DNA of 64,000 bases, taken from contig JAFTRQ010000122.1 of NCBI GenBank assembly GCA_017462125.1, positions 57,289-121,288 on the forward strand, in the 5' to 3' direction. The stretch is from Clostridia bacterium. GTDB taxonomy: Bacteria > Bacillota_A > Clostridia > Oscillospirales > CAG-272. The first letter of the stretch is position 1; every line of letters begins with the position of its first letter. The notes beneath the pieces were generated by a model. It saw nothing but the letters and a program-made list of their open reading frames with translations, was not told where the DNA came from and made no database searches. This document shows positions 32,286 through 41,054 of this stretch, in pieces. The translations under genes and the position numbers were made by a program.

Positions 32286-33254
32286 TTATATCTGCATATA
32301 TAAGCCAATCGGTATAAATTCCGGACAGTCAATTACGAGATAAGCAAAAAAAGTCTGCAGATCCGAGCCGTCAGCCCTGAAAACAGGGCAAATATATGCA
32401 TTTCCAAAGCTTTTTTCCTTGTGAACGTTCAAGGTATCGATCCTTCTCAGCTTCAGCGAGCAAAAGCTTGCCGCGCAAAGGAGCTCTTCAAGTGACGTAT
32501 TTTCATTCTCGGTCACAACGAATTCAAAATAGCGATTTCTCGCCTTTGAGCGAAGCCCGGGATTGTGGAATGCGAATTTTTTTCCAAGAAGCGCATACCG
32601 TGTGTATCCGCCCTCACTCTGCAGATCGTAAACCGCAGTGATCTTAAAGCCGTACTTTAAAATCAACTCGTAAAACGAAAGCAGCTTTCCGTCAGCAGAG
32701 GTTTCCACAGGCAGGATGCAATACTCACAGCTTCCGTTATAAACACTCTCACACACGTCCGCAACACTTCCGTAATATGCCGCGCGAGGAGAATTAAAAA
32801 GGGAAGCAAACTGCATATAAGCCGCGTCGTTATACGAATTCTTCAGATAAGCGATCCTTTCGGATGCCTCCTCAGATACCGCAGTCTCTTGCTCATTTTG
32901 AAAATACTTGCTTACGTTTTTTTTGTCGGCACTCAGCTTGTAAAACGTCTCCTTAAACACCGTAAGTCGCTCGATCAGGGACACCTTGGAAAATACAGCA
33001 TCCGCAACGTGCTTGTTTTCATCAATCACGTTACCGGAATCAGCCTTGCCCTCGGATCTGATCGACAGTATGATGCTTTTGATAATATCAGGATCACCGC
33101 CATCAAGCAATATAGCAGCTGCCAGCTCCGAAAGGTGCGCTAACCGTTTTTCAATCAATATTTCAAGTGACTCCTCAAGCTCGGAGAGATTGGACAGCAC
33201 GATCTCTGTGTTACTGCCCTCAAGCTCGGGGATATCGGAATAGATCAATCCCAT
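32286..33254 (-). CDS. Divergent, shortened P-protein-like protein (chorismate mutase/prephenate dehydratase/ACT-like)
   Basis: A 322-residue protein, likely derived from the bifunctional P-protein of phenylalanine synthesis. Residues 15-110 are helical like a chorismate mutase. Residues 135-220 resemble the first half of prephenate dehydratase: RIAYLKNSYNDAA, then YGSVADVCESVYNG and CILPVETSADG (compare the family VPIENSxEG). A TRYALLGK segment stands where dehydratases have the catalytic TRF. The second half of the dehydratase domain seems absent. The last 85 residues look ACT-like (SLEELLCAASFCSLKLRRID). Catalysis is doubtful; a regulatory role is possible. Its ATG shares one base with the htpG stop (TAATG), so translation is coupled. 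Confidence 0.6.
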   Translation of the reverse strand: MGLIYSDIPELEGSNTEIVLSNLSELEESLEILIEKRLAHLSELAAAILLDGGDPDIIKSIILSIRSEGKADSGNVIDENKHVADAVFSKVSLIERLTVFKETFYKLSADKKNVSKYFQNEQETAVSEEASERIAYLKNSYNDAAYMQFASLFNSPRAAYYGSVADVCESVYNGSCEYCILPVETSADGKLLSFYELILKYGFKITAVYDLQSEGGYTRYALLGKKFAFHNPGLRSKARNRYFEFVVTENENTSLEELLCAASFCSLKLRRIDTLNVHKEKSFGNAYICPVFRADGSDLQTFFAYLVIDCPEFIPIGLYMQI

Positions 33255-35116
33255 TACAGCATCTCCAACAGTTTGAAGCTGTCAGACAGAAAGGCCTTCA
33301 GCTCTTCAGCCGTCATATGCCTTTGCGAGATCAAAGCGAGACGGTATATCTCGTTCGCTATAAGCTGCGCCTTTTCGCGATCGCTGTCATTGATCTGCGC
33401 AAGCTTGTTTACAAGAGAAGAGCCGGAGTTGAGAACGAGAGTGTAAGCAACGGGAAATCCGCCGCCCATATTCATTCCCATATTGGCATACATTTTCATC
33501 ATATCCTCCATGCGTCTGGACTCTTCGGAAAGAGTCAGAAGCGCGGGGATCGATGCATCCTTCAGCATTTCAAACCTTACTTCAAGAGTATCGTCTCCCA
33601 CAGCCTCCTTGAAAAGAGCTGTAAGAACTTCGTTTTCTACCGCGGTGCCGTCTCCCTTCAGCATATCGGCAACGTCGGAGTCAATACGCTTATACTTAAC
33701 CTCACCGTTATTCATCTCACACATTCCGATGAATTGCGTATCCAACTGATGATTCAGTACAGCAACCCTGATCCCCTCAGCCTCAAACATAGAAATATAC
33801 TGCGCCTGCAACGCTTTATCCGTAGCATAATAAATTTCACCCTTGTGCTTGCTTTCGCAATCGGCAAGATACTCCTCGACAGTCATAAAAGATCCGTCCG
33901 TCAGCTCAAGCAGATAGCAGGATTTCACACGGTCGTAGAATTTTTTATCACGCAACGCCGCATACTCGAAAAAGATCTTCAGCTCGCTCCATATCTTCTC
34001 ATACTTCTCACGGTCATTATTGCAAAGAGAGCAGATCTTATCCGCAACCTTTTTCACAATATGAGCCGATACCTTCTTGACGTATGCATTATCCTGCAGA
34101 TAGCTTCTGGAAACGTTCAAGGGAAGCTCGGGGCAATCAAGCACGCCCTTAAGCATCAGCAGGAAGTCGGGAATAACCTCCTTGATGTCGTCGGCTACGA
34201 ACACCTGATTGTAGAACAGCTTTACCTGTCCCTCGTATGATTCATATTCATTCATCCGCGCAGGGAAGTAAAGAATGCCCTTGAAATTCAAAGGATAATC
34301 CGCATTAATATGAATGTGGAACAGCGGCTCTCTGTAATCGTGGAATACCTTCTTGTAAAAATCGGCATATTCCTCCTCGGTGCACTCAGATGCATTCTTG
34401 AGCCACAAGGGCGAGGTCTCGTTGATGGGTGTGTTCTCGGAATCTGCTTCCGCTTCTTCACCCGCCTTACCGTCGTCATCACCCACAACGTCAAAATAAA
34501 CGTCGACAGACATAAACGCACAGTATTTTTCCAATATCTCCCGAATCTTGGTATCGCTGAGATAAGCAGCCTCATCCTCGGAAATATGCATGATCACATC
34601 GGTTCCGTGAGCTTCTCTTGTACCCTCGGTGATCTCGTATTCACCGGCACCGTCACACACCCAACGAAGCGCCTCCGTGCCCGTGTAGGACTTTGTGATA
34701 ACCTCTACGGTATCGGATACCATAAAGGAGGAATAAAATCCCAAGCCAAAGTGACCGATGATTCCGTTGTTCTGGTTGTTGTCGTCATATTTCTGAATAA
34801 AGTCAAGCGCGCCGGAAAGCGCAATGGAGCAAATATACTTTTCAAGCTCCTCCTCGGTCATACCGATTCCGTTGTCGGAAACGGTAAGCGTCTTCTCCTC
34901 CTTATCAAGAGTGACTTTGACCTCGTATTTTTCCTCGCCGCAATCGTACTGACCAAGCGAAGCAAGTCTGCGAAGCTTGGTTATCGCATCTGTGGCGTTG
35001 GAAACGATCTCGCGGAGAAAAATATCCTTTTCGGAATACAGCCACTTTTTGATAATAGGGAATATATGGGCGGTTTCAACGGAAATACCGCCCTTCTTTA
35101 TATTTTGTTCGTCCAT
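33254..35116 (-). CDS. htpG: Chaperone protein HtpG (Hsp90)
   Basis: A 620-residue ATP-dependent chaperone. The N-terminal GHKL ATPase has EIVSNATDAITKL (about 36), DNGIGMT (about 82) and GHFGLGFYSSFMV (about 121). The middle domain is near 230-470 and has the conserved LNVSRSYLQ segment with the ATP-contacting Arg. The C-terminal dimer domain ends without an MEEVD tail, as usual in bacteria. GGAGGTGA lies 8 bases before the ATG. First gene of a minus run that continues into the P-protein-like gene. Confidence 0.95.
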   Translation of the reverse strand: MDEQNIKKGGISVETAHIFPIIKKWLYSEKDIFLREIVSNATDAITKLRRLASLGQYDCGEEKYEVKVTLDKEEKTLTVSDNGIGMTEEELEKYICSIALSGALDFIQKYDDNNQNNGIIGHFGLGFYSSFMVSDTVEVITKSYTGTEALRWVCDGAGEYEITEGTREAHGTDVIMHISEDEAAYLSDTKIREILEKYCAFMSVDVYFDVVGDDDGKAGEEAEADSENTPINETSPLWLKNASECTEEEYADFYKKVFHDYREPLFHIHINADYPLNFKGILYFPARMNEYESYEGQVKLFYNQVFVADDIKEVIPDFLLMLKGVLDCPELPLNVSRSYLQDNAYVKKVSAHIVKKVADKICSLCNNDREKYEKIWSELKIFFEYAALRDKKFYDRVKSCYLLELTDGSFMTVEEYLADCESKHKGEIYYATDKALQAQYISMFEAEGIRVAVLNHQLDTQFIGMCEMNNGEVKYKRIDSDVADMLKGDGTAVENEVLTALFKEAVGDDTLEVRFEMLKDASIPALLTLSEESRRMEDMMKMYANMGMNMGGGFPVAYTLVLNSGSSLVNKLAQINDSDREKAQLIANEIYRLALISQRHMTAEELKAFLSDSFKLLEML

Positions 35117-35185
35117 GATAATTCACCTCCAAAAATGAACACACAGCGTAGCATAGCTGCTTCGGAACACAAGATTCCAACATAT

Positions 35186-35214
35186 ATTATATACTTTTTT
35201 CACCCCCAAGTCAA
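35186..35214 (-). promoter_or_regulatory. Sigma-A promoter of htpG
   Basis: Minus strand: TTGACT (35214-35209), a 17-bp spacer and TATAAT (35191-35186), about 70 bases before the htpG ATG. No CIRCE-type repeat is visible. Confidence 0.8.
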
Positions 35215-35340
35215 GAGGTAGCAATAAGAATGCATTGATATTTTTTAAAAAATTAACGTTATTCATAAAATAATAATATATAGGGAGTATAATACTATTT
35301 GTTGAATTACAGACTATTCTGTCGTTTTGAAAGGACTGCT

Positions 35341-36207
35341 ATGATGAAAATTACCCTGCCTGCATACGCAAAGATCAATCTCTTTCTGGATATCGTTTCC
35401 GTCAGAGAGGATAAATACCATAATATACTGAGTCTTATGCAAAGCGTCAGTCTTCACGATCTGATCACGGTAGAGCTTGCGGAAGGTAACGGCAAGCGCA
35501 TCGACGTCTTTTGCAACAGCTCCGCCATCCCCACGGGAAAGGACAATCTGGTATACCGTGCCGCCGAGCTGTTTCCTGCGGAAGGACATATTACGGTAAG
35601 CATAGAAAAGAACATTCCTCTATCCGCAGGGCTTGCGGGAGGAAGCACCGATGCCGCGGCAACACTTGTGGCGCTGAATCACTTGACAGGGAACAAATTG
35701 AGCAAAACAGAGCTTAAGACCTTGGGAGCCAAGCTCGGCGCCGACATTCCGTTTTGCATCGATGGCGGTGCGGCATTGGTGGAGGGAATCGGAGACCTGA
35801 TGAAGCCTGTTGCCTCTATGCCCCGATATCCTTTGGTCATCGCGCGCCTCGGTGACGGAATGTCAACCCCCTTGGCATATAGGCTGCTGGATGAAAAATA
35901 CAATTCATTTTGTAGCTATACCCCCAAAAAGGACAGTCTTAATATGCTGATGCTATGCGCTGATAAAAACAGCCCCTCTGAATACTGTAAGGGGCTCTAT
36001 AACGTTTTTGAAACGGTGGTCGAGGAGCTTCGTGAGGGTGTTGGCGAGGTCAAGAGCATAATGCGCCTCAGTAGTGCCGCAGGCTGTCTGATGAGCGGAA
36101 GCGGAACCTCGGTGTTCGGAATTTTTGAAAGAGAAGAGGACGCGCTTTCCGCCGTCGGCAAGCTACACGCTCTCGGAGCGGAGGCGCACCTTTGTTATCC
36201 TGTGTAA
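35341..36207 (+). CDS. ispE: 4-diphosphocytidyl-2-C-methyl-D-erythritol kinase
   Basis: GHMP kinase of the MEP isoprenoid pathway, which phosphorylates the 2-OH of CDP-methylerythritol. The 288 residues show PAYAKINLFLDIV at the start (Lys/Asn active-site segment), the ATP loop PLSAGLAGGSTDAAA near 95, the catalytic Asp in LGADIPFC near 135, and the third motif SGSGTSVFG near 255. ATG 35341 (or the adjacent 35344) has GAAAGGA 5 bases upstream. It implies that this organism makes isoprenoids by the MEP route. A TATAAT-like box at 35288-35293 may be its -10. Confidence 0.94.
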   Translation: MMKITLPAYAKINLFLDIVSVREDKYHNILSLMQSVSLHDLITVELAEGNGKRIDVFCNSSAIPTGKDNLVYRAAELFPAEGHITVSIEKNIPLSAGLAGGSTDAAATLVALNHLTGNKLSKTELKTLGAKLGADIPFCIDGGAALVEGIGDLMKPVASMPRYPLVIARLGDGMSTPLAYRLLDEKYNSFCSYTPKKDSLNMLMLCADKNSPSEYCKGLYNVFETVVEELREGVGEVKSIMRLSSAAGCLMSGSGTSVFGIFEREEDALSAVGKLHALGAEAHLCYPV

Positions 36208-36217
36208 ACCGCAAAAA

Positions 36218-36255
36218 AAGAAATACCCGCACCCAAGCGAATGCGGATATTTCTT
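36218..36255. terminator. Bidirectional terminator between ispE and the ACP gene
   Basis: The arms AAGAAATACCCGCA (36218-36231) and TGCGGATATTTCTT (36242-36255) pair with one wobble; A/T runs lie outside. Confidence 0.75.
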
Positions 36256-36279
36256 ATGTAACGAATGGGGTCGTCGGAA

Positions 36280-36504
36280 TTAATCCTGTGCTTCGAGATA
36301 GTTAACAACGTCGCCGACGGTGATGAAGCTGTGCAGGTCCTCGTCCTCGATGGAAAGATCAAACTTCTCCTCGCAGATCATAACAAGGTCAGCAAGCTCG
36401 ATGGAATTGATTCCAAGGTCGGAAGAAAGCTCCGCATCAAGAGTAATGATATCTTCATTGATCTGAAGCTCTTCTACGAGCACCTTTTTGAGTGTTTCAA
36501 ACAT
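36280..36504 (-). CDS. Acyl carrier protein
   Basis: A 74-residue carrier protein of four helices. The phosphopantetheine Ser lies in DLGINSIELADLVM (about residue 36). The usual DSL motif reads NSI, so the Asp before the Ser is Asn, a change seen in some secondary carrier proteins. The acidic helix II and the end (SFITVGDVVNYLE) are standard. ATG 36504 has GGAGG about 9 bases upstream; the frame beyond it is unsupported. The product carries acyl chains in fatty acid synthesis or in a dedicated pathway. No fatty-acid genes flank it, so I give no gene symbol. Confidence 0.87.
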   Translation of the reverse strand: MFETLKKVLVEELQINEDIITLDAELSSDLGINSIELADLVMICEEKFDLSIEDEDLHSFITVGDVVNYLEAQD

Positions 36505-36549
36505 GATTCTGATTCCTCCATAAATTGACTTTTTCTGTATAACCACTTT

Positions 36550-36578
36550 ATTATATATTGTTTTTCGCGGTTTGTCAA
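36550..36578 (-). promoter_or_regulatory. Consensus sigma-A promoter of the ACP gene
   Basis: Minus strand: TTGACA (36578-36573), a 17-bp spacer and TATAAT (36555-36550), 46 bases before the ATG. Confidence 0.88.
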
Positions 36579-36649
36579 GCAATTTTTCAAAAAAGTTTGC
36601 CGATTCGTCAAAAATCGTCAAGCATTTGCGTGTTTTCCTTGAATTCATC

Positions 36650-38965
36650 TTGGAAGGGGTGTTACATATCAACGTATTTAAAAAGAGACCTCTGTTTGCG
36701 TCATGCATTCTGTTTTTGTTATTCGCCGTAATCGGCATCTTTATACCTACAAGCATAAAGCCAATAGTTTTGATAGCCATTGCCGCGGTTTGTATCGCTA
36801 TAACCGCAATCCTGCTTGCCGTGCGTGCAAAGCCCTATACGATCCTGTGCGTCGTTTTGGCGGCTCTGATGGTTGCGCTTTCCGTCGGCTCCTCCTATTT
36901 CTTTTTCAAAAAGAGAGACCGTTTGGCTGAATATTACGGAACAGAATGCTCGATCGAAGCAATGGTGGTGTCTACACGGTACACCACAGCGAATCTTGGC
37001 GGATATCAAATACTTGTCAATAAGATCAATGGCGAGGAATGCTCTCATAAAGCAACGCTCAACTGTATGTACGACTCTGTCCTTGAGCCAGGAGACACCT
37101 TCGCCGCAAAGGTAAGCGCGGAAAGCTTTGATATGATATCGGGAAGCTACAGCGAGGAGCTTGCTATGCTTTCGGACGGAATATTTCTTTCCTACACCTC
37201 AAGCGACCCCGACGACCTGTTGATCACAGACGAGGATGTGTTTCACGTCAGCATCCTGTTTGCCAACGTCAACTCCGCAATATCACGAGTATTCACGACC
37301 GGATTTGATGAGGAAAACGGTAACCTTTGCTCGGCACTGCTGTTAGGAAACAAAGATGCCTTGTCCAACCTTACCAAAAGAGATTTTTCTCGCGCAGGCG
37401 TATCCCATATTCTTGCGCTCAGCGGTATGCATATGAGCGTGATTATGGGCGCTTTGCTGTTTCTGATGAAGCGGCTTCGGGTCAACATCAAGCTATCTGC
37501 CGTAATTCTGATCGGTTGCTCCTTGTTTTACCTGTTTCTTACAGGGTGCTCGGTTTCAGCGGCGCGCGCGGTGATCATGCTCGACTTCGTATACTTGTCG
37601 ATCCTGCTTGAGCGGCGCTCCGATGCCTTGACATCACTTTCAGCCGCAGGCGTGATCCTCGTGCTGATATCACCCGGTACGGTTGTAGACGCGGGATTCT
37701 GGATGTCCTTTTCCTCAACGTTAGGCTTACTTGTATATATGCCCGCCTTCAACAGCTTTATGAATAATCTGACAGCACCCTTAAGCAATTTCAAATTTTT
37801 AGCAAAACCGATCGTAGCGTTTTTCTCGGCTCTTGTTGCAGGAGTTTTCGCAATCATTCCTCTGATTGCCGTTATGTGTGTCTTCGTCAAGGAGCTCTCG
37901 CTGTATTCGGTTATTTCCTCGGCAGTCCTCGCCATTCCCACGGAGCTGCTCCTGATCCTGTCCTTGCTGTATCTTCCTTGCGCGAAAATCCCCTACGTTT
38001 CGGTGTTTCTCGTCAATATTACCAACCGTGTAAGCGGTTTTATGCTGGACTTTTGCGGAGATATTTCGGCAAAGGAGAACATCGTTATTTCCTTGAATTA
38101 TCCCTTTATGGGAATTGCGGTCATCGTCCTGCTCCTGACACTTGCTTATTCGTTGATCTTCAAAACGAAAAACCTGTTTCGCTCATTGGCACCGTTTACG
38201 TTGGCTCTGCTGCTACTGTTCACGGCGATCTCCGTCTATCGGGCAAGCGAAGACGACACGGTCAAGGTCACGTATATAAATGCATCCTCAAAGTCTGATA
38301 TTACCGTCCTTTCCTGCGACGGAGAGGCGATTATATGTGACGTCGGTAACGGAAGTAAGTCGTCTTACAGATTGGCGATGTCCGAGGTGTATGATGCAAG
38401 AGCCACAGACATCCGCGCCATAATGCTGACAAGGTATTCCTATGCACACAATGCGGCTCTGAGATACGTGTTTGAATCCGAGAAGGTATACGAGCTTTGG
38501 GTTCCGTATCCCGAAACGCAAAAGGAATACCACCTGCTCGTACCGCTGAAGCAGATAGCAGAGGAATACGGTGTCGAGGTGTACGTTTATCAAAACGGTG
38601 CAGATTTTTCCGTATTTGAATTTACAAGCATTTACGTTTACCGCGATTCGATAGAGCGCTCTGCCGTTCCCATATCTATCATAAGCATCAGTAGCCGCTC
38701 GGAGCGATTTATGTATCTGTCATCCGCCTTCAATGAGCTGGAGATCCCGGACAGCATTTCAGCGATGATGACGAAAACAGAATATTTCGTATTTGGAAAC
38801 AGAGGACCTCTGACAAAAGCCGAATACGGAATTCCTACAGATAACGATGCAGAGCTCATCGTTTTCTCCGACGAGATCAGAGCTGCCTATTTCAATACGG
38901 AGGGCGTAACCAATACAACGCTTATTATGGCTCCCGAAAAGTGCCATATCTACATAACCAAATAA
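36650..38965 (+). CDS. comEC: ComEC/Rec2-family DNA-uptake membrane protein, degenerate C-terminal domain
   Basis: Polytopic protein of about 771 residues with the ComEC layout: N-terminal spans, an OB-like external domain (about 80-200), and the Competence membrane domain (about 205-500) with FSRAGVSHILALSGMHMS near 250. Further spans and a C-terminal metallo-beta-lactamase-like domain (about 535-771) follow. ComEC forms the channel for single-stranded DNA entry. In the C-terminal domain the metal motif THxHxDH reads TRYSYAHNAA (about 38429-38458), so metal binding is probably lost. The start is uncertain: no ATG lies near, TTG 36650 or GTG 36659 are possible, and GGAAGG sits at 36652-36657. 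The frame is open from 36572. Confidence 0.85.
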   Translation: MEGVLHINVFKKRPLFASCILFLLFAVIGIFIPTSIKPIVLIAIAAVCIAITAILLAVRAKPYTILCVVLAALMVALSVGSSYFFFKKRDRLAEYYGTECSIEAMVVSTRYTTANLGGYQILVNKINGEECSHKATLNCMYDSVLEPGDTFAAKVSAESFDMISGSYSEELAMLSDGIFLSYTSSDPDDLLITDEDVFHVSILFANVNSAISRVFTTGFDEENGNLCSALLLGNKDALSNLTKRDFSRAGVSHILALSGMHMSVIMGALLFLMKRLRVNIKLSAVILIGCSLFYLFLTGCSVSAARAVIMLDFVYLSILLERRSDALTSLSAAGVILVLISPGTVVDAGFWMSFSSTLGLLVYMPAFNSFMNNLTAPLSNFKFLAKPIVAFFSALVAGVFAIIPLIAVMCVFVKELSLYSVISSAVLAIPTELLLILSLLYLPCAKIPYVSVFLVNITNRVSGFMLDFCGDISAKENIVISLNYPFMGIAVIVLLLTLAYSLIFKTKNLFRSLAPFTLALLLLFTAISVYRASEDDTVKVTYINASSKSDITVLSCDGEAIICDVGNGSKSSYRLAMSEVYDARATDIRAIMLTRYSYAHNAALRYVFESEKVYELWVPYPETQKEYHLLVPLKQIAEEYGVEVYVYQNGADFSVFEFTSIYVYRDSIERSAVPISIISISSRSERFMYLSSAFNELEIPDSISAMMTKTEYFVFGNRGPLTKAEYGIPTDNDAELIVFSDEIRAAYFNTEGVTNTTLIMAPEKCHIYITK

Positions 38966-38971
38966 AACCGA

Positions 38972-39000
38972 GAGGGTGCTTCGACAAGCGAAGCACCCTC
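38972..39000. terminator. Hairpin between comEC and the convergent SGNH-hydrolase gene
   Basis: A perfect 12-bp stem, GAGGGTGCTTCG (38972-38983) with CGAAGCACCCTC (38989-39000). On the minus strand it is followed by CGGTTTTATTT; on the plus strand no U-run follows. Confidence 0.7.
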
Positions 39001-39012
39001 ATACTGTTCTGA

Positions 39013-40059
39013 TTATCCAAACAGCACCTTCAGTGCTGTCTGTGCATATATGCGAGCAAGGAAATCATTGGGATGATTAACGTTGTTTCCCGTCATATCG
39101 TAATACCTTTTGTGCTGTAAAATTGCATTGTGTACCGACGTCACGGGGATCAGATCCATATGCGCTCTCTGTTTGCATATCTTGGCAAATTCAGCCTCAA
39201 ACTTAGGTTGATTGCCCCAAAAGCCCTTCAATCTGAAATGGGGAAGCATGGGAGCTATAAGCGCTATATCGGAATCCGGACAAGCCTCAACGAATCTGTC
39301 GAGCAATTCGTTCATAAGTCTTGCTTCCTCCTCGGGTGCACGGCCACCATCGTTCATACCGAATCCGAGGAACATCAGATCAGGATTTACGTCGATTGCG
39401 TTTTCCTTAAGCGTTTCAAGCGCCCAAGGAGTTGCCTTACCGCCAACAGCGGTGTTAACGTATTTGATCTTATCATTATGGAAGTACTCTTTCATACAGC
39501 CAACGATCATTTCCATCCACGTCTCGGCGAAGGGCTCGCATCCCACTCTGCCGCTTGAGTTTGCGCCCGTGGTGATACTGTCGCCGAAAAAGAGAACAGT
39601 AACCTCGTCACCCCGAGCGGCTTTTTCAAAAAAGCGTTGGAAACGATCACTTTTTTGAGGAAGAAAGCCTTCCCATTTTTGGCTGTGCGTATACGTTACG
39701 TGTATCTGACGCTGAAAAATAGTGGAGCCTTCGCTAAAGAATATGTAAGGATGACCCTCCACCCGACTTCCGAAGCATTTTCCGGGAACAGCCTCGGCAG
39801 GATAATACTCCTCAAGCGAAAAAGAGGGAATACCCGTATTATCGGTCAAAACGATCCTGCCGTCTTGCACGACGTAGTCCTTACCTTCCACATATTCGGT
39901 CTTCAGGTCGAAGGATCTGACGGATATCACCTTGTCGGGATAATAAAGAAGAGGCGCTTCGGTCTCGCCGACAAACATCAAGGTCTCATTATAAACCGTG
40001 TTTCCTTCCCATATAGGAAGCGTATACGTTTTACGATCGTATTTACAGTATTCAAGCAT
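39013..40059 (-). CDS. SGNH/GDSL-family hydrolase, cytoplasmic
   Basis: A 348-residue esterase-type protein without a signal peptide. An N-terminal beta-rich domain (about 1-140) is followed by an SGNH hydrolase domain. Its blocks are LFFGDSITTGAN (Ser nucleophile, about 168), the Gly of block II near VNTAVGGKAT, GFGMNDGG (Asn) and VNHPNDFLARIYA (catalytic His with Asp-like partner). The likely substrates are acetylated or otherwise esterified sugars, by analogy with similar two-domain carbohydrate esterases. ATG 40059 has AAGGCGGTG upstream. Confidence 0.85.
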   Translation of the reverse strand: MLEYCKYDRKTYTLPIWEGNTVYNETLMFVGETEAPLLYYPDKVISVRSFDLKTEYVEGKDYVVQDGRIVLTDNTGIPSFSLEEYYPAEAVPGKCFGSRVEGHPYIFFSEGSTIFQRQIHVTYTHSQKWEGFLPQKSDRFQRFFEKAARGDEVTVLFFGDSITTGANSSGRVGCEPFAETWMEMIVGCMKEYFHNDKIKYVNTAVGGKATPWALETLKENAIDVNPDLMFLGFGMNDGGRAPEEEARLMNELLDRFVEACPDSDIALIAPMLPHFRLKGFWGNQPKFEAEFAKICKQRAHMDLIPVTSVHNAILQHKRYYDMTGNNVNHPNDFLARIYAQTALKVLFG

Positions 40060-40172
40060 AATCAACACCGCCTTTTTTGAAGTACCCTAATTATACACCT
40101 AAAATCCTCCGATGTCAACAAGGCAACGGCAACCTGCTGATTTTTTGATCATTTTCGCTTGAGAAATGATCC

Positions 40173-40201
40173 TTGACAAAAGCTCGGGTTAATGCTATAC
40201 T
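40173..40201 (+). promoter_or_regulatory. Sigma-A promoter of the metallophosphoesterase gene
   Basis: TTGACA (40173-40178), a 17-bp spacer and TATACT (40196-40201), 36 bases before the start codon. Confidence 0.8.
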
Positions 40202-40237
40202 TAATATGTTAATAAACCCTGTAAGGATGTTTTATCA

Positions 40238-41011
40238 ATGAAAATAACCAAATACGTCACTTATACGTCAAAGCCGGGGATCGACCTCAGGTTCACCGTT
40301 GTATCCGATCTGCACGCGCGCCCGTATGACGGCATTCTCAAGGCATTGAGGAATGCTTCTCCGGACGCGATCCTGTTGCCGGGTGATATTCTTGAAATCA
40401 TATCGCCCAAAATGGAAAAACGGAATCAAAACGGTTGGGAGTTTTTAAAAGCCGCAGCAAAAATCGCACCGTGCTATTACTGCTACGGAAATCACGAGCT
40501 GTATAACACCGCATCAAAGCGCACAACGTCAGCCGTTGATGATATCGACCGTCAACGCACCGTTCGGTCTTTGGGAATCCATCTTGTCAACGATTCGTTT
40601 GAACGGCTTGATTCTTATCAACACGCTCCCGTCTACGTCGGTGGCTTGGTCTGCGGACGGGATATGGTGGACAGCAAGCAATATGACAGATCACTGAATC
40701 GTGATTTTTTAAGCGCATACGAGGCTGAGAGCGGCTATAAGATCTTGCTGTGCCATTATCCGCATTATTATGAAGAGCATCTGAAGAATACCGAATTCGA
40801 TCTCATTTTATCCGGACATGCCCACGGTGGCCAATGGCGCTTTTTCGGAAAAGGCGTTTACGCGCCGCATCAAGGACTTTTCCCGAAATATACGTCGGGG
40901 ATCCACGACGGCAGACATATCATCAGCCGAGGGGCCGTGAACAATGCCAAGCCTATCCCGCGCCTGTTCAATCCCTGCGAAATACTTGAAATCACCGTAA
41001 AAAGCAAATAA
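40238..41011 (+). CDS. Calcineurin-like metallophosphoesterase
   Basis: A 257-residue protein with the five metallophosphoesterase motifs: VVSDLHARP (D-x-H), LLPGDILE (GD), YGNHELY (GNHE), LLCHYPHYY (His) and SGHAHGGQWR (GHxH). It resembles the YkuE/YaeI group, but has no signal peptide or membrane span in its first residues. Substrate unknown. It is transcribed from its own promoter and followed by a strong hairpin. Confidence 0.88.
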   Translation: MKITKYVTYTSKPGIDLRFTVVSDLHARPYDGILKALRNASPDAILLPGDILEIISPKMEKRNQNGWEFLKAAAKIAPCYYCYGNHELYNTASKRTTSAVDDIDRQRTVRSLGIHLVNDSFERLDSYQHAPVYVGGLVCGRDMVDSKQYDRSLNRDFLSAYEAESGYKILLCHYPHYYEEHLKNTEFDLILSGHAHGGQWRFFGKGVYAPHQGLFPKYTSGIHDGRHIISRGAVNNAKPIPRLFNPCEILEITVKSK

Positions 41012-41014
41012 TGA

Positions 41015-41054
41015 ACAAACAGGACCGCAAATGCAAATATGCGGTCCTGTTTGT
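41015..41054. terminator. Bidirectional terminator
   Basis: A perfect 15-bp stem, ACAAACAGGACCGCA (41015-41029) with TGCGGTCCTGTTTGT (41040-41054). It lies between the phosphoesterase gene and the convergent BofC-like gene, which ends at 41055. Confidence 0.8.

Noticed and set aside
30656..32317. A 553-codon plus-strand frame opposite the phosphoglucomutase and TSCPD genes.
   Set aside because: Antisense shadow spanning two real minus-strand genes and the gap between them; no recognisable domains.
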